A stretch of DNA of 64,000 bases from Burkholderiaceae bacterium (GTDB lineage: Bacteria > Pseudomonadota > Gammaproteobacteria > Burkholderiales > Burkholderiaceae_C). Position 1 is the stretch's first letter. Every line of letters starts with the position of its first letter. Positions 47,730 to 59,918 of this stretch are shown here, piece by piece. The notes beneath the pieces were generated by a model that saw only the letters and a list, made by a program, of their open reading frames with translations, was not told the origin of the DNA and ran no database searches. Both the position numbers and the translations under genes were made by a program. The stretch lies in NCBI GenBank assembly GCA_017992055.1, contig JAGOPK010000002.1:496001-560000 (forward strand), given 5' to 3'.

Positions 47730-49117
47730 ACCGTCGCCACTGCATGCTGGCCCTGGCCGGCAGCGGCCTCCCGCTGGCCGGCGCTGCGCAGCAGCCCGGC
47801 ACCGACATCGCCGCCCTGCTGCAGCAGCGCCTGCAGGCCGAGGGCGTGGCCCTGGCCGCGGCGCGCGTCGGCCCCGACGGCCTGCAGCTGGCCAGCGCTG
47901 CGCGTGCAGGTCAGGCCGCGCCGCCGGCCCAGGCGCGCTTCGAATACGGCTCGATCACCAAGACCTTTGTCGGCCTGCTGCTGGCCGAGATGGTGCTGCG
48001 CGGCGAGCTGGCGCTGGACGAGCCGGTCGAGAAGGCCCTGCCCAGCGACCTGCGCCTGCGCGACAGCCAGGGCGCGCCGCTGACCTGGGCCGATCTGGCC
48101 ACCCACCGCAGCGGCCTGCCGCGCCTGCCGGCCAACCTGAGGCCGGCCCAGCCGGCCGACCCCTATGCCGACTATGGCGAGGGCGAGCTGTTCGCCTTCA
48201 TCGACGGCTGGCGCGCCAGCCGGCCGCGCGACAGCCAGTGGGAATACAGCAACCTGGGCTACGGCCTGCTGGGCCATGCGCTGGGCCTGCGCGCCGAGCG
48301 GCCGTTCGGCCAGCTGCTGCAGGAGCGTGTGCTGCGCCCGCTGGGCCTGCAGGCCGAGATGCAGCTGTCGGCGCCGGGCCAGCGCATCGTCGACCTGCTG
48401 CCCGGCCACGATGCCGACGGCCGGCCGGTGCCGCCCTGGCGCTTCGATGCGCTGGCCGGCGCCGGCGCCCTGGTCGGCACGGCCGCGGCCCTGGCACGCT
48501 ATGCCCAGGCGGCGCTGGGCGGCGTGGATTCGCCGCTGGCGCCGGCCTTTGCGCTGGCGCTGCAGCCCCGCGCCGAGGCCGGCGGCCCGGGCCGGCGCAT
48601 CGGCCTGGCCTGGCTGATCGGCCGCGGCCCGGCCGGCCCGTCCCAGCTCCTGGCCAACCACGACGGCGGCACCTTCGGCTTCTCGTCCTCGCTGTGGCTG
48701 GACCTGCAGCGCCGCCACGCGGCCCTGGTGCTGGCGAATGCCTTCGTGCCGGTCAACGACCTGGCCGGCCACCTGCTGGAGCCGCGCCTGCCGCTGCGCG
48801 ACGTCGCCGCCGAGCGCCGCGCCACCCAGGCACCGGCGGCCACGGTGACGGCGGCGCAGCTGGCGCCGCTGGCCGGGCGCTATGCGCTGAATGCGCAGTT
48901 TGCGCTGGAGGTGCGCGCCCGCGACGGCCGGCTGTTCGCCCAGGCCAGCGGCCAGGGCGAGTTCGAGCTGTTCGCGCGCGCCACCAGCGGTCCGCGGCTG
49001 TTTTTTGCCCGCGTCACCGCGCTGGAGATCCAGTTCGACGGCGACCTGGCCGACACCACGGCCGCGCCGGCGCTGACGCTGCGCCAGGCCGGACAGACGC
49101 TGCGCTTCGTGCGCTGA
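47726..49117 (+). CDS. Exported serine hydrolase (beta-lactamase/PBP4-like fold)
   Basis: The 463-residue protein starts with a short Arg-led signal segment ([21 protein letters not shown]) and has the class C-like active site. The nucleophile motif S-I-T-K is at 76-79 in [10 protein letters not shown]. The second motif Y-S-N is near 175, and H-D-G-G near 313 replaces K-T-G. These exported enzymes act on peptidoglycan peptides, D-amino-acid peptides or esters; true beta-lactamase activity is not implied. A C-terminal beta-rich domain (L-A-P-L-A-G-R-Y...) from about 375 is common in this group. AGGAG lies just upstream of the ATG. Confidence 0.85.
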   Translation: MNRRHCMLALAGSGLPLAGAAQQPGTDIAALLQQRLQAEGVALAAARVGPDGLQLASAARAGQAAPPAQARFEYGSITKTFVGLLLAEMVLRGELALDEPVEKALPSDLRLRDSQGAPLTWADLATHRSGLPRLPANLRPAQPADPYADYGEGELFAFIDGWRASRPRDSQWEYSNLGYGLLGHALGLRAERPFGQLLQERVLRPLGLQAEMQLSAPGQRIVDLLPGHDADGRPVPPWRFDALAGAGALVGTAAALARYAQAALGGVDSPLAPAFALALQPRAEAGGPGRRIGLAWLIGRGPAGPSQLLANHDGGTFGFSSSLWLDLQRRHAALVLANAFVPVNDLAGHLLEPRLPLRDVAAERRATQAPAATVTAAQLAPLAGRYALNAQFALEVRARDGRLFAQASGQGEFELFARATSGPRLFFARVTALEIQFDGDLADTTAAPALTLRQAGQTLRFVR

Positions 49118-49169
49118 ACGCCGCGCCGGGCTGTTGCCGCAGGCCGGCGCAGCGCGCGGCGGCAGTGCC

Positions 49170-49175
49170 TACACT
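49170..49175 (+). promoter_or_regulatory. Putative -10 element TACACT
   Basis: TACACT within CCTACACTGCG ends 9 bp before the ATG at 49185. The predicted message would have almost no leader. The string closely resembles the CCTAGACTG elements at 28732 and 30292. Confidence 0.4.
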
Positions 49176-49184
49176 GCGCCCGCC

Positions 49185-51074
49185 ATGTCGTCACCTCCGC
49201 CCCCGCCCAATCCCGCCGCCGCCTCGGCCGCCGCCCCAGCCGCCAGCTCCGAGCGCAGCGCCGCCGCCACGCCCCGCTCGCTGTCGGGCCTGGCGCCGTT
49301 TCTGCGGCCCTACCGCGGCCGCATCGCGCTGGCCGGGCTGTTCCTGGTCGGCGCGGCGCTGTCCACGCTGCTGTTCCCGGTGGCGCTGAAGTCGCTGATC
49401 GACCAGGGCCTGGTGGCCGCCGATCCGGCCCAGCGCGTGATGGCGCTGCGTGGCCACTTCGGCGCGCTGTTCGCGGTGGGCGCGGCGCTGGGCCTGTTCT
49501 CGGCGGCACGCTTCTACATGGTCAGCTGGCTGGGCGAGCGCATCACCGCCGACCTGCGCAGCGCGGTCTATGCCCATGTGGTGCGGCAAAGCCCCGAGTT
49601 CTTCGAGACCACCGCCTCGGGCGAGGTGCTGAGCCGGCTGACCACCGACACCACCCTGGTGCAGACCGTGGTCGGCTCCAGCCTCAGCATGGGCCTGCGC
49701 AATGCGGTGATGGGCCTGGGCGCGCTGGTGGCCCTGGTGGTGACCAATCCCAAGGTCATGGCCTCGGTGCTGGGCATCCTGCTGCTGGTGGTGCTGCCCA
49801 GCCTGGCTTTCGGCCGGCGCGTGCGCAAGCTCAGCCGCGCCAGCCAGGACCGCGTGGCCGATTCCAGCGCCATCGCCGCCGAGGTGCTGAACGCCATTCC
49901 CGTGGTGCAGGGCCATGGCCAGGAGGCGCGCGAGGCGGCGCGCTTCGCCGAGGCCACCGAGCGCGCCTTCGACACCGCGCGCCGCCGCACCCGGGTGCGT
50001 GCGCTGCTGGTGGCCTTCATCATCACCGCCACCTTCGGCGCCCTGCTGTGGGGCCTGTACCAGGGCACGCAGGCGGTGATCGCCGGCGAGATCTCGGCCG
50101 GCCACCTGGGCCAGACCGTGGTCTTCGTGATCATCCTGGTGTCCAGCGTGGCCGTGCTGTCCGAGGTCTATGGCGACCTGCTGCGCGCCGCCGGCGCCAC
50201 CGAGCGCCTGATGGAACTGCTGGCCGCGCGCTCGCCGGTGGCCGAGGCGCCGGCGCCGCAGCGCCAGCCGCTGCCGCCGGTGCATGGCGGCTCGGCGCTG
50301 CGCCTGGACCGGGTCGGCTTCCACTACCCGTCGCGGCCCGGCACGGCGGCGCTGGCCGACTTCAGCCTGGACGTGCGGCCCGGCGAGACCATCGCCCTGG
50401 TCGGCCCCAGCGGCGCCGGCAAGAGCACGGTGCTGCAACTGCTGCTGCGCTTCTACGACGTGCAGGCCGGCGCCATCACGCTGGACGGCGTGGACCTGCG
50501 CCGGCTGGCGCTGGCCGATCTGCGCGGCCGCATCGGCATCGTGCCGCAGGACTCGACCATCTTCTCGGGCACGGCGGCCGACAACATCCGCTACGGCTGC
50601 CCGGCGGCCAGCGACGACGAGGTCATGGCCGCCGCCCGCGCCGCCTATGCCGACGACTTCATCCGCGCCCTGCCCGAGGGCTACCAGAGCTTTCTGGGCG
50701 AGCGTGGCGTGCGCCTGTCGGGCGGCCAGCGCCAGCGCATCGCGATTGCCCGCGCGATGCTGAAGAACCCGCCGCTGCTGTTGCTGGACGAGGCCACCAG
50801 CGCGCTGGACGCCGAGAGCGAGCGCATGGTGCAGGCGGCGCTGGAGCGGGCCATGGCCGGCCGCACCACCCTGGTCGTGGCCCACCGCCTGGCCACGGTG
50901 CTGAAGGCCGATCGCATCGTGGTGATGGAGGCCGGCCGCATCGTCGACATCGGCCGCCACGACGAGCTGGTGGCCCGCGACGGCCTGTATGCCCGGCTGG
51001 CGGCGATGCAATTCGGCCTGGATGCGGGAGGCCCCGATAATTCGGTTCCCGACGCCCCTGCCCTGCCCCGATGA
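49185..51074 (+). CDS. ABC exporter with fused membrane and ATPase domains (MsbA-like)
   Basis: The 629-residue half-transporter has a Pro/Ala-rich N-terminus and six membrane helices in about residues 45-330. An ATPase domain follows from about 370. The Walker [10 protein letters not shown] is near 406-414, the Q-loop V-P-Q-D-S-T-I-F follows, the signature L-S-G-G-Q-R-Q-R is near 520, Walker B is [12 protein letters not shown], and the switch is V-V-A-H-R. It most resembles lipid A/multidrug-type exporters; the substrate is not evident. The ATG at 49185 is preferred over a frame extension that covers the promoter. The stop overlaps the thyA start by 4 bp. Confidence 0.88.
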   Translation: MSSPPPPPNPAAASAAAPAASSERSAAATPRSLSGLAPFLRPYRGRIALAGLFLVGAALSTLLFPVALKSLIDQGLVAADPAQRVMALRGHFGALFAVGAALGLFSAARFYMVSWLGERITADLRSAVYAHVVRQSPEFFETTASGEVLSRLTTDTTLVQTVVGSSLSMGLRNAVMGLGALVALVVTNPKVMASVLGILLLVVLPSLAFGRRVRKLSRASQDRVADSSAIAAEVLNAIPVVQGHGQEAREAARFAEATERAFDTARRRTRVRALLVAFIITATFGALLWGLYQGTQAVIAGEISAGHLGQTVVFVIILVSSVAVLSEVYGDLLRAAGATERLMELLAARSPVAEAPAPQRQPLPPVHGGSALRLDRVGFHYPSRPGTAALADFSLDVRPGETIALVGPSGAGKSTVLQLLLRFYDVQAGAITLDGVDLRRLALADLRGRIGIVPQDSTIFSGTAADNIRYGCPAASDDEVMAAARAAYADDFIRALPEGYQSFLGERGVRLSGGQRQRIAIARAMLKNPPLLLLDEATSALDAESERMVQAALERAMAGRTTLVVAHRLATVLKADRIVVMEAGRIVDIGRHDELVARDGLYARLAAMQFGLDAGGPDNSVPDAPALPR

Positions 51075-51901
51075 CCCGCCCCGTCCGCTCCCAGTACGAA
51101 GACTTCATGCGCCTGGTGTTCGAGCAGGGCCTGGCCAAGGGCGACCGCACCGGCACCGGCACGCGCAGTGTGTTCGGCCACCAGATGCGCTTCGACCTGA
51201 ACGAGGGCTTTCCGCTGGTCACCACCAAGAAGGTGTTCCTGAAGGCGGTGATCCTGGAGCTGCTGTGGTTTCTGCGCGGCGACAGCAATGTCAAGTGGCT
51301 GCAGGAGCGCGGCTGCACCATCTGGGACGAATGGGCGCGCGAAGACGGCGACCTGGGCCCGGTCTACGGCGTGCAATGGCGCAACTGGCCGCGGCCCGAC
51401 GGCGGCCATGTCGACCAGATCGCCCAGGTGGTGCAGCAGCTGAAGGCCAACCCCGACAGCCGGCGCATCATCGTCAGCGCCTGGAACGTGGCCGAGCTGG
51501 ACCAGATGGCGCTGATGCCCTGCCATGCCTTCTTCCAGTTCTATGTCTCGCCCGAACTGGGCGCGACCGGCAAGCGCAAGCTCAGCTGCCAGCTCTACCA
51601 GCGCAGCGCCGACATCTTCCTGGGCGTGCCCTTCAACATCGCCAGCTATGCGCTGCTGACCCACATGCTGGCCCAGCAATGCGAGCTGGACGTCGGCGAC
51701 TTCGTCTGGACCGGTGGCGATTGCCACATCTACGACAACCACGTCGAGCAGGTGCAGACCCAGCTGGCGCGCCAGCCCTATGCCTATCCGGTGCTGAACA
51801 TCCGGCGCCGGCCGGCGTCGATCTTCGACTACCAGCTCGAGGACTTCGAGGTGCTGGACTACCAGTGCCATCCGCTGATCAAGGCCCCGGTGGCGGTGTG
51901 A
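51071..51901 (+). CDS. thyA: Thymidylate synthase ThyA
   Basis: ThyA makes dTMP from dUMP with methylenetetrahydrofolate. The 276-residue protein has the folate/dUMP elements [18 protein letters not shown] near residue 20 and the catalytic cysteine in [10 protein letters not shown] near 155. It also has [21 protein letters not shown] near 180. Length is normal for the bacterial enzyme. It overlaps the ABC exporter gene and the folA gene, so it is translationally coupled to both. Confidence 0.97.
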   Translation: MTRPVRSQYEDFMRLVFEQGLAKGDRTGTGTRSVFGHQMRFDLNEGFPLVTTKKVFLKAVILELLWFLRGDSNVKWLQERGCTIWDEWAREDGDLGPVYGVQWRNWPRPDGGHVDQIAQVVQQLKANPDSRRIIVSAWNVAELDQMALMPCHAFFQFYVSPELGATGKRKLSCQLYQRSADIFLGVPFNIASYALLTHMLAQQCELDVGDFVWTGGDCHIYDNHVEQVQTQLARQPYAYPVLNIRRRPASIFDYQLEDFEVLDYQCHPLIKAPVAV

Positions 51902-52422
51902 GCGGCGCCGCCTCCACGCCGCCGCTGGCGCTGATCGCCTCGGTGGCGCGCAACGGCAGCATCGGCGCGGGCAACCAGCTGGTCTGGGACGAGCCGGCCG
52001 ACAAGCGCTGGTTCCGCCAGCAGACCCAGGGCTGCCCGGTGATCATGGGCCGCAAGACCTGGGACTCGCTGCCGCCGCGCTTCCGGCCGCTGCCGGGGCG
52101 GCTGAACCTGGTGGTCACGCGCCAGCCCGACTGGCAGGCCGAGGGCGCCCTGGTGGCGCCCGGCCTGCCCCAGGCCCTGGCCCTGGCGCGTGCACAGCAG
52201 GCCGACGCCCGGCGCATCTTCGTCATCGGCGGCGGCGAGCTGTATGCCCAGGCCCTGCCGCTGGCCGACGAGCTGGTGCTGACCGAGATCGATGCCGAGC
52301 TGCCCGGCGATACACGCTTTCCGGCCTGGGACCGCGCAGCCTTCGACGAGCTGCAGCGCCTGCCGCAGCCGGCCACGGCCCAGGGCGCTTATGCCTTCGT
52401 GACCTACGGCCGCCGGCGCTGA
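51898..52422 (+). CDS. folA: Dihydrofolate reductase FolA
   Basis: FolA regenerates tetrahydrofolate after the ThyA reaction. The 174-residue protein has [33 protein letters not shown] and the G-G-G-E-L-Y motif of the NADPH site near 110. It begins with GTG at 51898, sharing four bases with the thyA stop (GTGA). The thyA-folA pairing is a common chromosomal arrangement. Confidence 0.95.
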   Translation: MSGAASTPPLALIASVARNGSIGAGNQLVWDEPADKRWFRQQTQGCPVIMGRKTWDSLPPRFRPLPGRLNLVVTRQPDWQAEGALVAPGLPQALALARAQQADARRIFVIGGGELYAQALPLADELVLTEIDAELPGDTRFPAWDRAAFDELQRLPQPATAQGAYAFVTYGRRR

Positions 52423-52460
52423 CCCCTCTTTCGATCCTCTTGCCGCAGGAGACACCCGCG

Positions 52461-53036
52461 ATGTCAGGCCATGGCTTTCATGTGCACGGTCCGCACGACC
52501 ACGAGCTGGAGCATGCCGCCCAGCGCGACCCCGAGGGCATGGCCGGCCAGCTGGCGGTGATCACCGCGGTGCTGGCCACGGTGGGCGCGCTGTTCTCGTA
52601 CATGGGCGGCGCCACCCAGGCCCATGCCGGCCTGTACAAGAACAACGCGGCGATCAAGAAGACCGAGGCCGCCAACCAGTGGAACCACTACCAGGCCAAG
52701 AGCGGCAAGCAGAACCTGGCCGAGCTGGCCCTGGCGCTGGTGGCCGAGGAGCGCAAGGCCGGCTATCAGCAGGAGATCGAGCGCTACAAGCAGGAAAAGG
52801 CGCAGATCAAGGCCGGCGCCGAGAAGCTGGAGGCCGAGGCCCTGGACTGGGACCGCCAGAGCGACCAGCAGCTGCACCAGCACCACCGCTGGGCCCAGGC
52901 GACGACGGCACTGCAGATCTCGATCGCCATGGCGGCAATCGCGCTGCTGACCCGGCGCCGCTGGCTGGAATGGGCCACGCTGGGCGTGGGCCTGGCCGGC
53001 ATGGGCGTCGGCGTGGCGGCCTGGCTGCACCTCTAG
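52461..53036 (+). CDS. DUF4337-family membrane protein
   Basis: The 191-residue protein has a His-rich start (G-F-H-V-H-G-P-H-D-H-E-L-E-H). A membrane helix at about 30-48 is followed by Y-M-G-G-A-T-Q-A-x-A-x-L-Y-K-N-N-A-A-I-K-K-T-E-A-x-N-Q-W, the strongest family segment. A charged coiled region follows, then two helices near the end (about 145-190). It matches DUF4337, whose function is unknown. AGGAG lies 9 bp before the ATG. It follows folA by 38 bp and faces the diguanylate cyclase gene. Confidence 0.85.
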   Translation: MSGHGFHVHGPHDHELEHAAQRDPEGMAGQLAVITAVLATVGALFSYMGGATQAHAGLYKNNAAIKKTEAANQWNHYQAKSGKQNLAELALALVAEERKAGYQQEIERYKQEKAQIKAGAEKLEAEALDWDRQSDQQLHQHHRWAQATTALQISIAMAAIALLTRRRWLEWATLGVGLAGMGVGVAAWLHL

Positions 53037-53058
53037 ACGCCGCTGCCGCGGCCGGTGC

Positions 53059-55137
53059 TCAGCCTTCGGCCAGGCTCAGCGGCGCGCGCGCCAGCCGCAC
53101 CTGGCCGCGGCCGCTGCGCTTGGCCTCGTAGCAGGCGGCGTCGGCCTCGGCCAGCCAGTGCTCGGCATCCCTCAGCCGCGGCGTCAGCTCGGCCACGCCC
53201 AGGCTGGCCCCCACCTGCAGCGGGCGGCCCTGCCAGTCCAGGCGCAGGGCCATCACCGCATCGCGCACCTTGTCGGCCACGCGCAGCGCATAGGCGTGGT
53301 CGCAATGCGGCAGCAGCAGCGCAAACTCGTCGCCGCCCAGGCGGGCCACGGTGTCGGTGGCGCGCACGCGCGAGACGATGGCCTGGGCCACGGCCTTGAG
53401 CATGGCATCGCCCGCGGCATGGCCGGCGCTGTCGTTGATGGGCTTGAAATGGTCCAGGTCCAGCATCACCACCGCCGCCGGCCGGGTGCCGGGCTGGCCA
53501 CTGAACTCGGCCGCCAGCGCACGCTCGAAGCCCTTGCGGTTGATCACGCCGGTCAGCGCATCGTGCAGCGCCGCATATTCCAGCAGCTGGCGCGAGGCCA
53601 CCTGCTCGCTGATGTCGTTGATGCTCCAGATGGTGCCGGCCTGCGGGTCCTGCGCATCCACCGCCCGCGCGCGCAGGCTGGCCCAGAACAGCCAGCCCTC
53701 GCCGTGGCGCAGCTGCACCTCGCCCGCATAGGCCTCGCCGCGGGCGAAGGCCAGGCCCAGCTGCACGCCCAGCGCCGCATAGTCGGCCTCGCTGGCGAAG
53801 ACCGGCTGCGCGGGCTGGCCCAGCAGCTGCTCCTCGCTGCGGCCCAGCAGCCGGCAGAACTCGGCGCTGACCAGCTCGAAGCGGCGGTTGCGCGTGAAGG
53901 CAATGCCCACCGGCGCCGCCGCCATCACCGAGCCCAGCTTGCGCAGCACCTGGGCATTGAAGTCGGCCATCTGCCGGTGCTCGGCCCAGACATGGCGCAG
54001 CGTCTGCGCCAGCCGGCCGACCTCGCCATCGGCCTGCGGCCAGTCGCCGTCGGCATCGCCCTGCAGCAGGCGCACGGCGCGGCGCTCCAGCTGGGCCAGC
54101 GGCCGCAGCTGCAGGTGCAGCCAGGTCAGCAGCAGCGCGCTCAAGCCCAGCGCCAGCGCCGCCGCCACCAGCAGCGTGCGCTGGCGCGCCGCATGCAGCG
54201 GCGCCAGCAGCTCGGCGCGCGGCTGCAGGCGCCAGATGCGCCAGCCGCTGAGCGGATCGCTGGCGGTGACGATCAGCTCGGCCGGCTCGTCGTCGCCGGC
54301 GTCCAGGCCCTGCGCATCGGCCCAGTCGGACGGCCGGCCGGCGGCCTGCCAGCGTGCATGGGCCTGGCGCAGTGCGGGCTCGTCGGCCACCGCGGCCAGC
54401 AGGCGCTCGCGCCGGTCGTGCGTGAGCATGCGGCCCGGGCCGTCGCTGACCACCTGGCGCACCGAGGCCGCGCCCGACGGCAGGTTGAACTCGGCCAGCA
54501 GGTCGCGGCTGGCCAGGCGCAGCGCGCCGCCCAGCGCACCGATCACCCGGTCGCCCTGCAGCAGCGGCTGCACGAACACCACCACCGGCTCGCCGGACAC
54601 CCGGCCCGGCACCGGATCGGACAGCACCGCGCGGCGCTCGCGCAGCGCACGCTGGAAATAGTCCCGGTCGCCCAGCCCGGTGTCCGGATGGCGCAGGCCG
54701 GCCTGGTCCACATAGGCCAGCATGCGCCCATCGGGCGCGGCAATGAACAGGTTGGCAAACAGGCCGCGCAGCACCGCCTGCTGCTCCAGGAAGCGGCCGG
54801 CCCGGGCCGGCTCGTGCAGCCACTCGGCGTCCACCCCCAGCGCCGCGGCGGCCAGCGCGCCATGCATGGTCTCGATGCGCCGGCCCAGGGCTTCGGCGCT
54901 GCGCCGCGCATCCTGCAGTTCGCGGCGCTGGGCCTGCGCCAGGGTGTCGTGCTCGGCCATGCCGACCATCAGCCAGACGGTCAGGGCCATGCCGCCCAGC
55001 AGGGTCAGCAGGCCGCCGATGGCCAGCCGCGCCTGCAGCGTGCCGCGCAGCTGGCGCCACCGCTGCCAGGGTCGGCGCATGGCGCCGGCAGAGGCCGGCG
55101 GGACAGCGCTGGGCGAAACAAACAGTCCGTCGTCCAT
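53059..55137 (-). CDS. Membrane-bound PAS-GGDEF diguanylate cyclase
   Basis: The 692-residue protein has a first membrane helix near 44-66, a periplasmic sensor of dCache type and a second helix near 330-350. A HAMP-like stretch, a PAS domain (about 415-530, with V-G-I-A-F-T-R-N-R-R-F-E-L-V-S) and a C-terminal GGDEF domain follow. The active-site loop G-G-D-E-F is at 601-605 and the inhibitory RxxD site R-A-T-D at 590-593, so it should make c-di-GMP under product control. L-D-L-D-H-F-K-P-I-N-D is intact. The ATG at 55137 gives a cytoplasmic N-terminus before the first helix. It lies downstream of, and 88 bp from, the chemoreceptor gene on the same strand. C-di-GMP would link this region to the motile/sessile switch. 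Confidence 0.9.
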   Translation of the reverse strand: MDDGLFVSPSAVPPASAGAMRRPWQRWRQLRGTLQARLAIGGLLTLLGGMALTVWLMVGMAEHDTLAQAQRRELQDARRSAEALGRRIETMHGALAAAALGVDAEWLHEPARAGRFLEQQAVLRGLFANLFIAAPDGRMLAYVDQAGLRHPDTGLGDRDYFQRALRERRAVLSDPVPGRVSGEPVVVFVQPLLQGDRVIGALGGALRLASRDLLAEFNLPSGAASVRQVVSDGPGRMLTHDRRERLLAAVADEPALRQAHARWQAAGRPSDWADAQGLDAGDDEPAELIVTASDPLSGWRIWRLQPRAELLAPLHAARQRTLLVAAALALGLSALLLTWLHLQLRPLAQLERRAVRLLQGDADGDWPQADGEVGRLAQTLRHVWAEHRQMADFNAQVLRKLGSVMAAAPVGIAFTRNRRFELVSAEFCRLLGRSEEQLLGQPAQPVFASEADYAALGVQLGLAFARGEAYAGEVQLRHGEGWLFWASLRARAVDAQDPQAGTIWSINDISEQVASRQLLEYAALHDALTGVINRKGFERALAAEFSGQPGTRPAAVVMLDLDHFKPINDSAGHAAGDAMLKAVAQAIVSRVRATDTVARLGGDEFALLLPHCDHAYALRVADKVRDAVMALRLDWQGRPLQVGASLGVAELTPRLRDAEHWLAEADAACYEAKRSGRGQVRLARAPLSLAEG

Positions 55138-55225
55138 GGGTGCTGGTGGACTGCGGCGGCCGGCGGGTGGATGCGCGTGCGTGCGTGCGGACGGGCAGGC
55201 GGGCGCGGGACCGCAGCGCGCGGCC

Positions 55226-56875
55226 TCAGGCCACCGCGTCGGCGCTGGACACGCGGGCCTGGCGGCGCAGCGCCACGGCATCGGCCAGCGGCTCGTCGCC
55301 GCCCAGGCGGAACAGCCGCACCGCGGCGACCACGCTGTCGGCCTGGCCGCGCAGCGAGGCGGCGGTGGCCGCCAGCTGCTCGACCATGGCCGCGTTCTGC
55401 TGGGTGATGCCGTCCATCTGCGTCACCGCGCCGTTGACCTGGGCAATGCCCTGCTGCTGTTCGCAGGCGCCACGGGCGATCTCGCCGGCCAGCTGGCCCA
55501 CCTGGCGCACCACGTCCAGCGCCTGGTCCATGCTGCCGCGGGCCTTGTCGGTGGCGGCGATGCCGGCCTGCACCCGGTCGGCGGCGGTGCCGATCAGGCC
55601 CTGGATCTCGCGCGCCGCATGGGCCGAGCGCTGGGCCAGCGCCCGCACCTCGCCGGCCACCACGGCAAAGCCGCGGCCCTGCTCGCCGGCGCGCGCGGCC
55701 TCCACCGCCGCATTCAGCGCCAGCAGATTGGTCTGGAAGGCGATGCCCTCGATGACGCCGACGATGTCGACCACGCGCTGCGAGGCCTGGCCGATCTGGT
55801 CCATGGTCGCCACCACCTGGCCCACCGAGGAATGGCTGAGCTGGGTGGCCTGGGCCGCGGCCTCGGCGCGCCGCGCCGCCTGGTCGGCATGCTCGGCGCT
55901 GGAGCGCACGGTGCCGGTGATCTCTTCCATCGAGCTGGCCGTCTGCTGCAGGCTGCCGGCCTGGGCCTCGGTGCGCTGCGACAAATCCTGGTTGCCATGG
56001 GCGATCTCGGCCACCGAGCTGCGCATGGACTCGATCTCGCGGCGCGTATCGCGCATCACCGAGCGCAGGTTCACCGCCAGCTGGTCCATGCCACGCTGCA
56101 GCGCGCGGGTCAGCGCCGCGTCACCGCTGCCGGCCGTGGCCTGCTGGGACTGCAGGCTCAGGTCGCAGCCGGCCAGCTGCAGCACGCGCGACTGCAGGCG
56201 CTGCAGCGGCGCATGCACCAGCTGCCGGCGCTGCAGCGACAGGCCGCCGGCCAGTGCGCCCACCACGGCCGCCACGCCGGCCCAGGCCCAGCCACCGCTG
56301 CCGGCCAGCGCCAGGCCGGCCAGGGCCGACAGCGACAAGGCCAGCAGGTTGGCGCCGTCCAGCTGGCCGGCGGCGCCCAGGCGCAGGCGGCGGCGCAGCC
56401 GGCCGGCCGGCGTGTCGCGCCAGAGCCGGCCGCCGGACAGGCGCAGCAGCGGCTGCGCACGCTGGGCGTCCTCGCGCATCGCCGCATACAAGGCTTCGGC
56501 GGCCTGGATCTCGTCGCGCGAGGGCTCGGTGCGCACCGACAGATAGCCGCTGATCTGGCCACCCGACCACAGCGGCGTGACATTGGCACGCACCCAGTAG
56601 TGGTCGCCATCGGCGCGGCGGTTCTTCACCACGCCGGTCCAGGGCCGGCCGGCCTGCACCGTGGCCCACAGGTCGCGAAAGGCCTCGGCCGGCATGTCCG
56701 GATGGCGGATCAGGTTGTGCGGCTGGCCCAGCAGCTGCTCGCGCGCATAGCCCGACAGGTCGACGAAGGCCTGGTTGCAATGCAGGATGCGGCCCTTGTC
56801 GTCGGTGGTCGAGACCAGGCTCTCACCGGCCGGAAACAGGTGCTCGTGCTGGGTGACGGGGAGGTTCAGTCGCAT
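55226..56875 (-). CDS. PAS-containing chemoreceptor (Aer-like methyl-accepting protein)
   Basis: The 549-residue protein starts with a PAS domain (about 20-120: [26 protein letters not shown]) like the redox sensor Aer. Two hydrophobic stretches near 178-215 act as membrane anchor. A signalling coiled coil follows, with the hairpin [23 protein letters not shown] near 390-412. No periplasmic sensor domain is present, so it senses cytoplasmic redox or energy state. I see no CheR/CheB-docking pentapeptide at the C-terminus. The ATG at 56875 is preferred to the TTG next to it. Confidence 0.9.
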   Translation of the reverse strand: MRLNLPVTQHEHLFPAGESLVSTTDDKGRILHCNQAFVDLSGYAREQLLGQPHNLIRHPDMPAEAFRDLWATVQAGRPWTGVVKNRRADGDHYWVRANVTPLWSGGQISGYLSVRTEPSRDEIQAAEALYAAMREDAQRAQPLLRLSGGRLWRDTPAGRLRRRLRLGAAGQLDGANLLALSLSALAGLALAGSGGWAWAGVAAVVGALAGGLSLQRRQLVHAPLQRLQSRVLQLAGCDLSLQSQQATAGSGDAALTRALQRGMDQLAVNLRSVMRDTRREIESMRSSVAEIAHGNQDLSQRTEAQAGSLQQTASSMEEITGTVRSSAEHADQAARRAEAAAQATQLSHSSVGQVVATMDQIGQASQRVVDIVGVIEGIAFQTNLLALNAAVEAARAGEQGRGFAVVAGEVRALAQRSAHAAREIQGLIGTAADRVQAGIAATDKARGSMDQALDVVRQVGQLAGEIARGACEQQQGIAQVNGAVTQMDGITQQNAAMVEQLAATAASLRGQADSVVAAVRLFRLGGDEPLADAVALRRQARVSSADAVA

Positions 56876-57007
56876 CAAGGGTTCGCGGCAGGCGCGCCAT
56901 CAGGGTTTGCGGGCCAACGTCAGCCACCTGCGGTATTGACCCACATCAGTTCGCCCGTCATTGGCGCGAGAAGCGGGCCGCAGGCGGCGCAGTTCTGCCG
57001 CTGTCCC

Positions 57008-57013
57008 GATAAT
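57008..57013 (+). promoter_or_regulatory. Putative -10 element GATAAT of xthA
   Basis: GATAAT lies 32 bp upstream of the xthA ATG in an otherwise GC-rich stretch and is close to the TATAAT consensus. A convincing -35 box was not found. Confidence 0.35.
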
Positions 57014-57045
57014 CCAGGCCTGCCGCCCGCCGCCCCGACCCCGCC

Positions 57046-57813
57046 ATGAAACTCGCCACCTGGAACGTCAACTCACTGGCCGTGCGCCTGCCCCAGCTGC
57101 TGGACTGGCTGCAGGCCCAGCAGCCCGATGTGCTGGTGCTGCAGGAAACCAAGCTCACCGACGACAAGTTCCCGCAGGCCCAGATCGAGGCCGCGGGCTA
57201 TGCGGTGCAGTTCCACGGCCAGAAGACCTACAACGGCGTGGCCCTGCTCAGCCGCAGCGGCGCGGCCGCGGTGGTCAAGAACATCCCGGGCTTTGCCGAC
57301 GAGCAGGCGCGCGTGATCGCCGGCACCGTGGACGGGGTGCGCTGCATCGGCGGCTACTTTCCCAACGGCCAGGCGCCCGACAGCGACAAGTTCGCCTACA
57401 AGATGCGCTGGCTGGATGCGCTGCACGACTGGCTGGCCGCCGAGCTGGCCGCGCATCCGCGGCTGGTGCTGATGGGCGACTTCAACATCGCCCCCGAGGA
57501 CCGCGACGTCTACGACCCGGTGGCCTGGGCCGGCCAGATCCATTGCACGCCCGAGGAGCGCGCCCAGTTCCAGCGCCTGCTGGGCCTGGGCCTGGTCGAT
57601 GCGTTCCGGCTGTTCGAGCAGCCGCCCAAGAGCTGGAGCTGGTGGGACTACCGCAACCTGGCCTTCCGCAAGAACCAGGGCCTGCGCATCGACCATGTGC
57701 TGGTCAGCCAGGCGCTGCAGGGCCGCGTGCGCGCCTGCCAGATCGACAAGGCGCCACGCCGCAACGAGCGGCCCAGCGACCACGCCCCGGTGCTGGTGGA
57801 GTTGGAGCCCTGA
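57046..57813 (+). CDS. xthA: Exodeoxyribonuclease III XthA
   Basis: XthA is the AP endonuclease/3'-exonuclease of base excision repair. The 255-residue protein starts [10 protein letters not shown], with the metal-binding Glu in V-L-Q-E-T-K-L near 34-36. It then shows G-G-Y-F-P-N-G, the [11 protein letters not shown] segment near 147, W-S-W-W-D-Y-R near 205, and the final R-I-D-H-V-L-V and S-D-H-A-P-V motifs with catalytic Asp/His. Length and motif order are standard. The next gene starts 2 bp after its stop. Confidence 0.95.
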   Translation: MKLATWNVNSLAVRLPQLLDWLQAQQPDVLVLQETKLTDDKFPQAQIEAAGYAVQFHGQKTYNGVALLSRSGAAAVVKNIPGFADEQARVIAGTVDGVRCIGGYFPNGQAPDSDKFAYKMRWLDALHDWLAAELAAHPRLVLMGDFNIAPEDRDVYDPVAWAGQIHCTPEERAQFQRLLGLGLVDAFRLFEQPPKSWSWWDYRNLAFRKNQGLRIDHVLVSQALQGRVRACQIDKAPRRNERPSDHAPVLVELEP

Positions 57814-57815
57814 GC

Positions 57816-58295
57816 ATGGCCTGGCACGCGCTGCGCCGCCTGGCCCCCTGGCTGCAGCCGCGCCGGGCCGTGGCGCAGCCGCCGGCGGCAGCCGATGCCC
57901 AGGCCACCAGCCGCGGCCGTGCACTGCGCGCGGCCTGGCGCATGCTGCGCCAGCGCCTGGACCAGCGCCCGGCCACGCGCGAGGTGCTGCGCCATCTGGC
58001 GCTGATCGAGCGGGCGCTGCGCAAGCATGGCTCGCGGGCGCTGCAGCGCCTGCCGGTGTCGGTGCTGCAGCGTGGGCTGGAGCAGCTGACCCTGCTGCAG
58101 GGCGATGACGACAGCCCGGCCGAGGCGGCCCAGCTGCGCGTGCTGCGGCTGCGCCTGATCGAGGTCATCGCGGCGCGCACGGCCCAGGCCGGGCCGGCTG
58201 CGATGGGCGCGGCGGCCGGGCTGGAGGTGCGCGAGGTGGATGCCGAGCAGTTCGACGCGGCGTTCAGGCCGGGGCCGGAAAACAGCCGACACTGA
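57816..58295 (+). CDS. Small protein of unknown function downstream of xthA
   Basis: The 159-residue, Ala/Arg/Leu-rich protein is predicted helical throughout. A basic N-terminal stretch has R-R-L-A-P-W-L-Q-P-R-R, and a middle part reads L-R-Q-R-L-D-Q-R-P-A-T-R-E-V-L-R-H-L. A more acidic C-terminus contains E-V-R-E-V-D-A-E-Q-F-D-A-A-F. No signal peptide or known domain is visible. It starts 2 bp after the xthA stop and so is probably co-transcribed with it. The frame and coupling support a real gene, but the function is not evident. Confidence 0.6.
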   Translation: MAWHALRRLAPWLQPRRAVAQPPAAADAQATSRGRALRAAWRMLRQRLDQRPATREVLRHLALIERALRKHGSRALQRLPVSVLQRGLEQLTLLQGDDDSPAEAAQLRVLRLRLIEVIAARTAQAGPAAMGAAAGLEVREVDAEQFDAAFRPGPENSRH

Positions 58296-58316
58296 GGCCG
58301 GCCCTGAGCCTGGCCC

Positions 58317-59867
<1,551 letters not shown>

Positions 59868-59918
59868 GCGGCGGCGGCCTGTGTCGTCCTGGGAAGATGC
59901 TGCCCAGGCTTGTGGCCA

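Noticed and set aside
47726-49117. Beta-lactamase resistance gene
   Set aside because: The fold and S-x-x-K/Y-S-N motifs are shared by many peptidases and esterases; K-T-G is replaced by H-D-G, and the operon context gives no resistance link.
51071-52422. thyA-folA as a phage-derived cassette
   Set aside because: Both genes match the local composition and are coupled to a chromosomal exporter gene; no phage genes are nearby.
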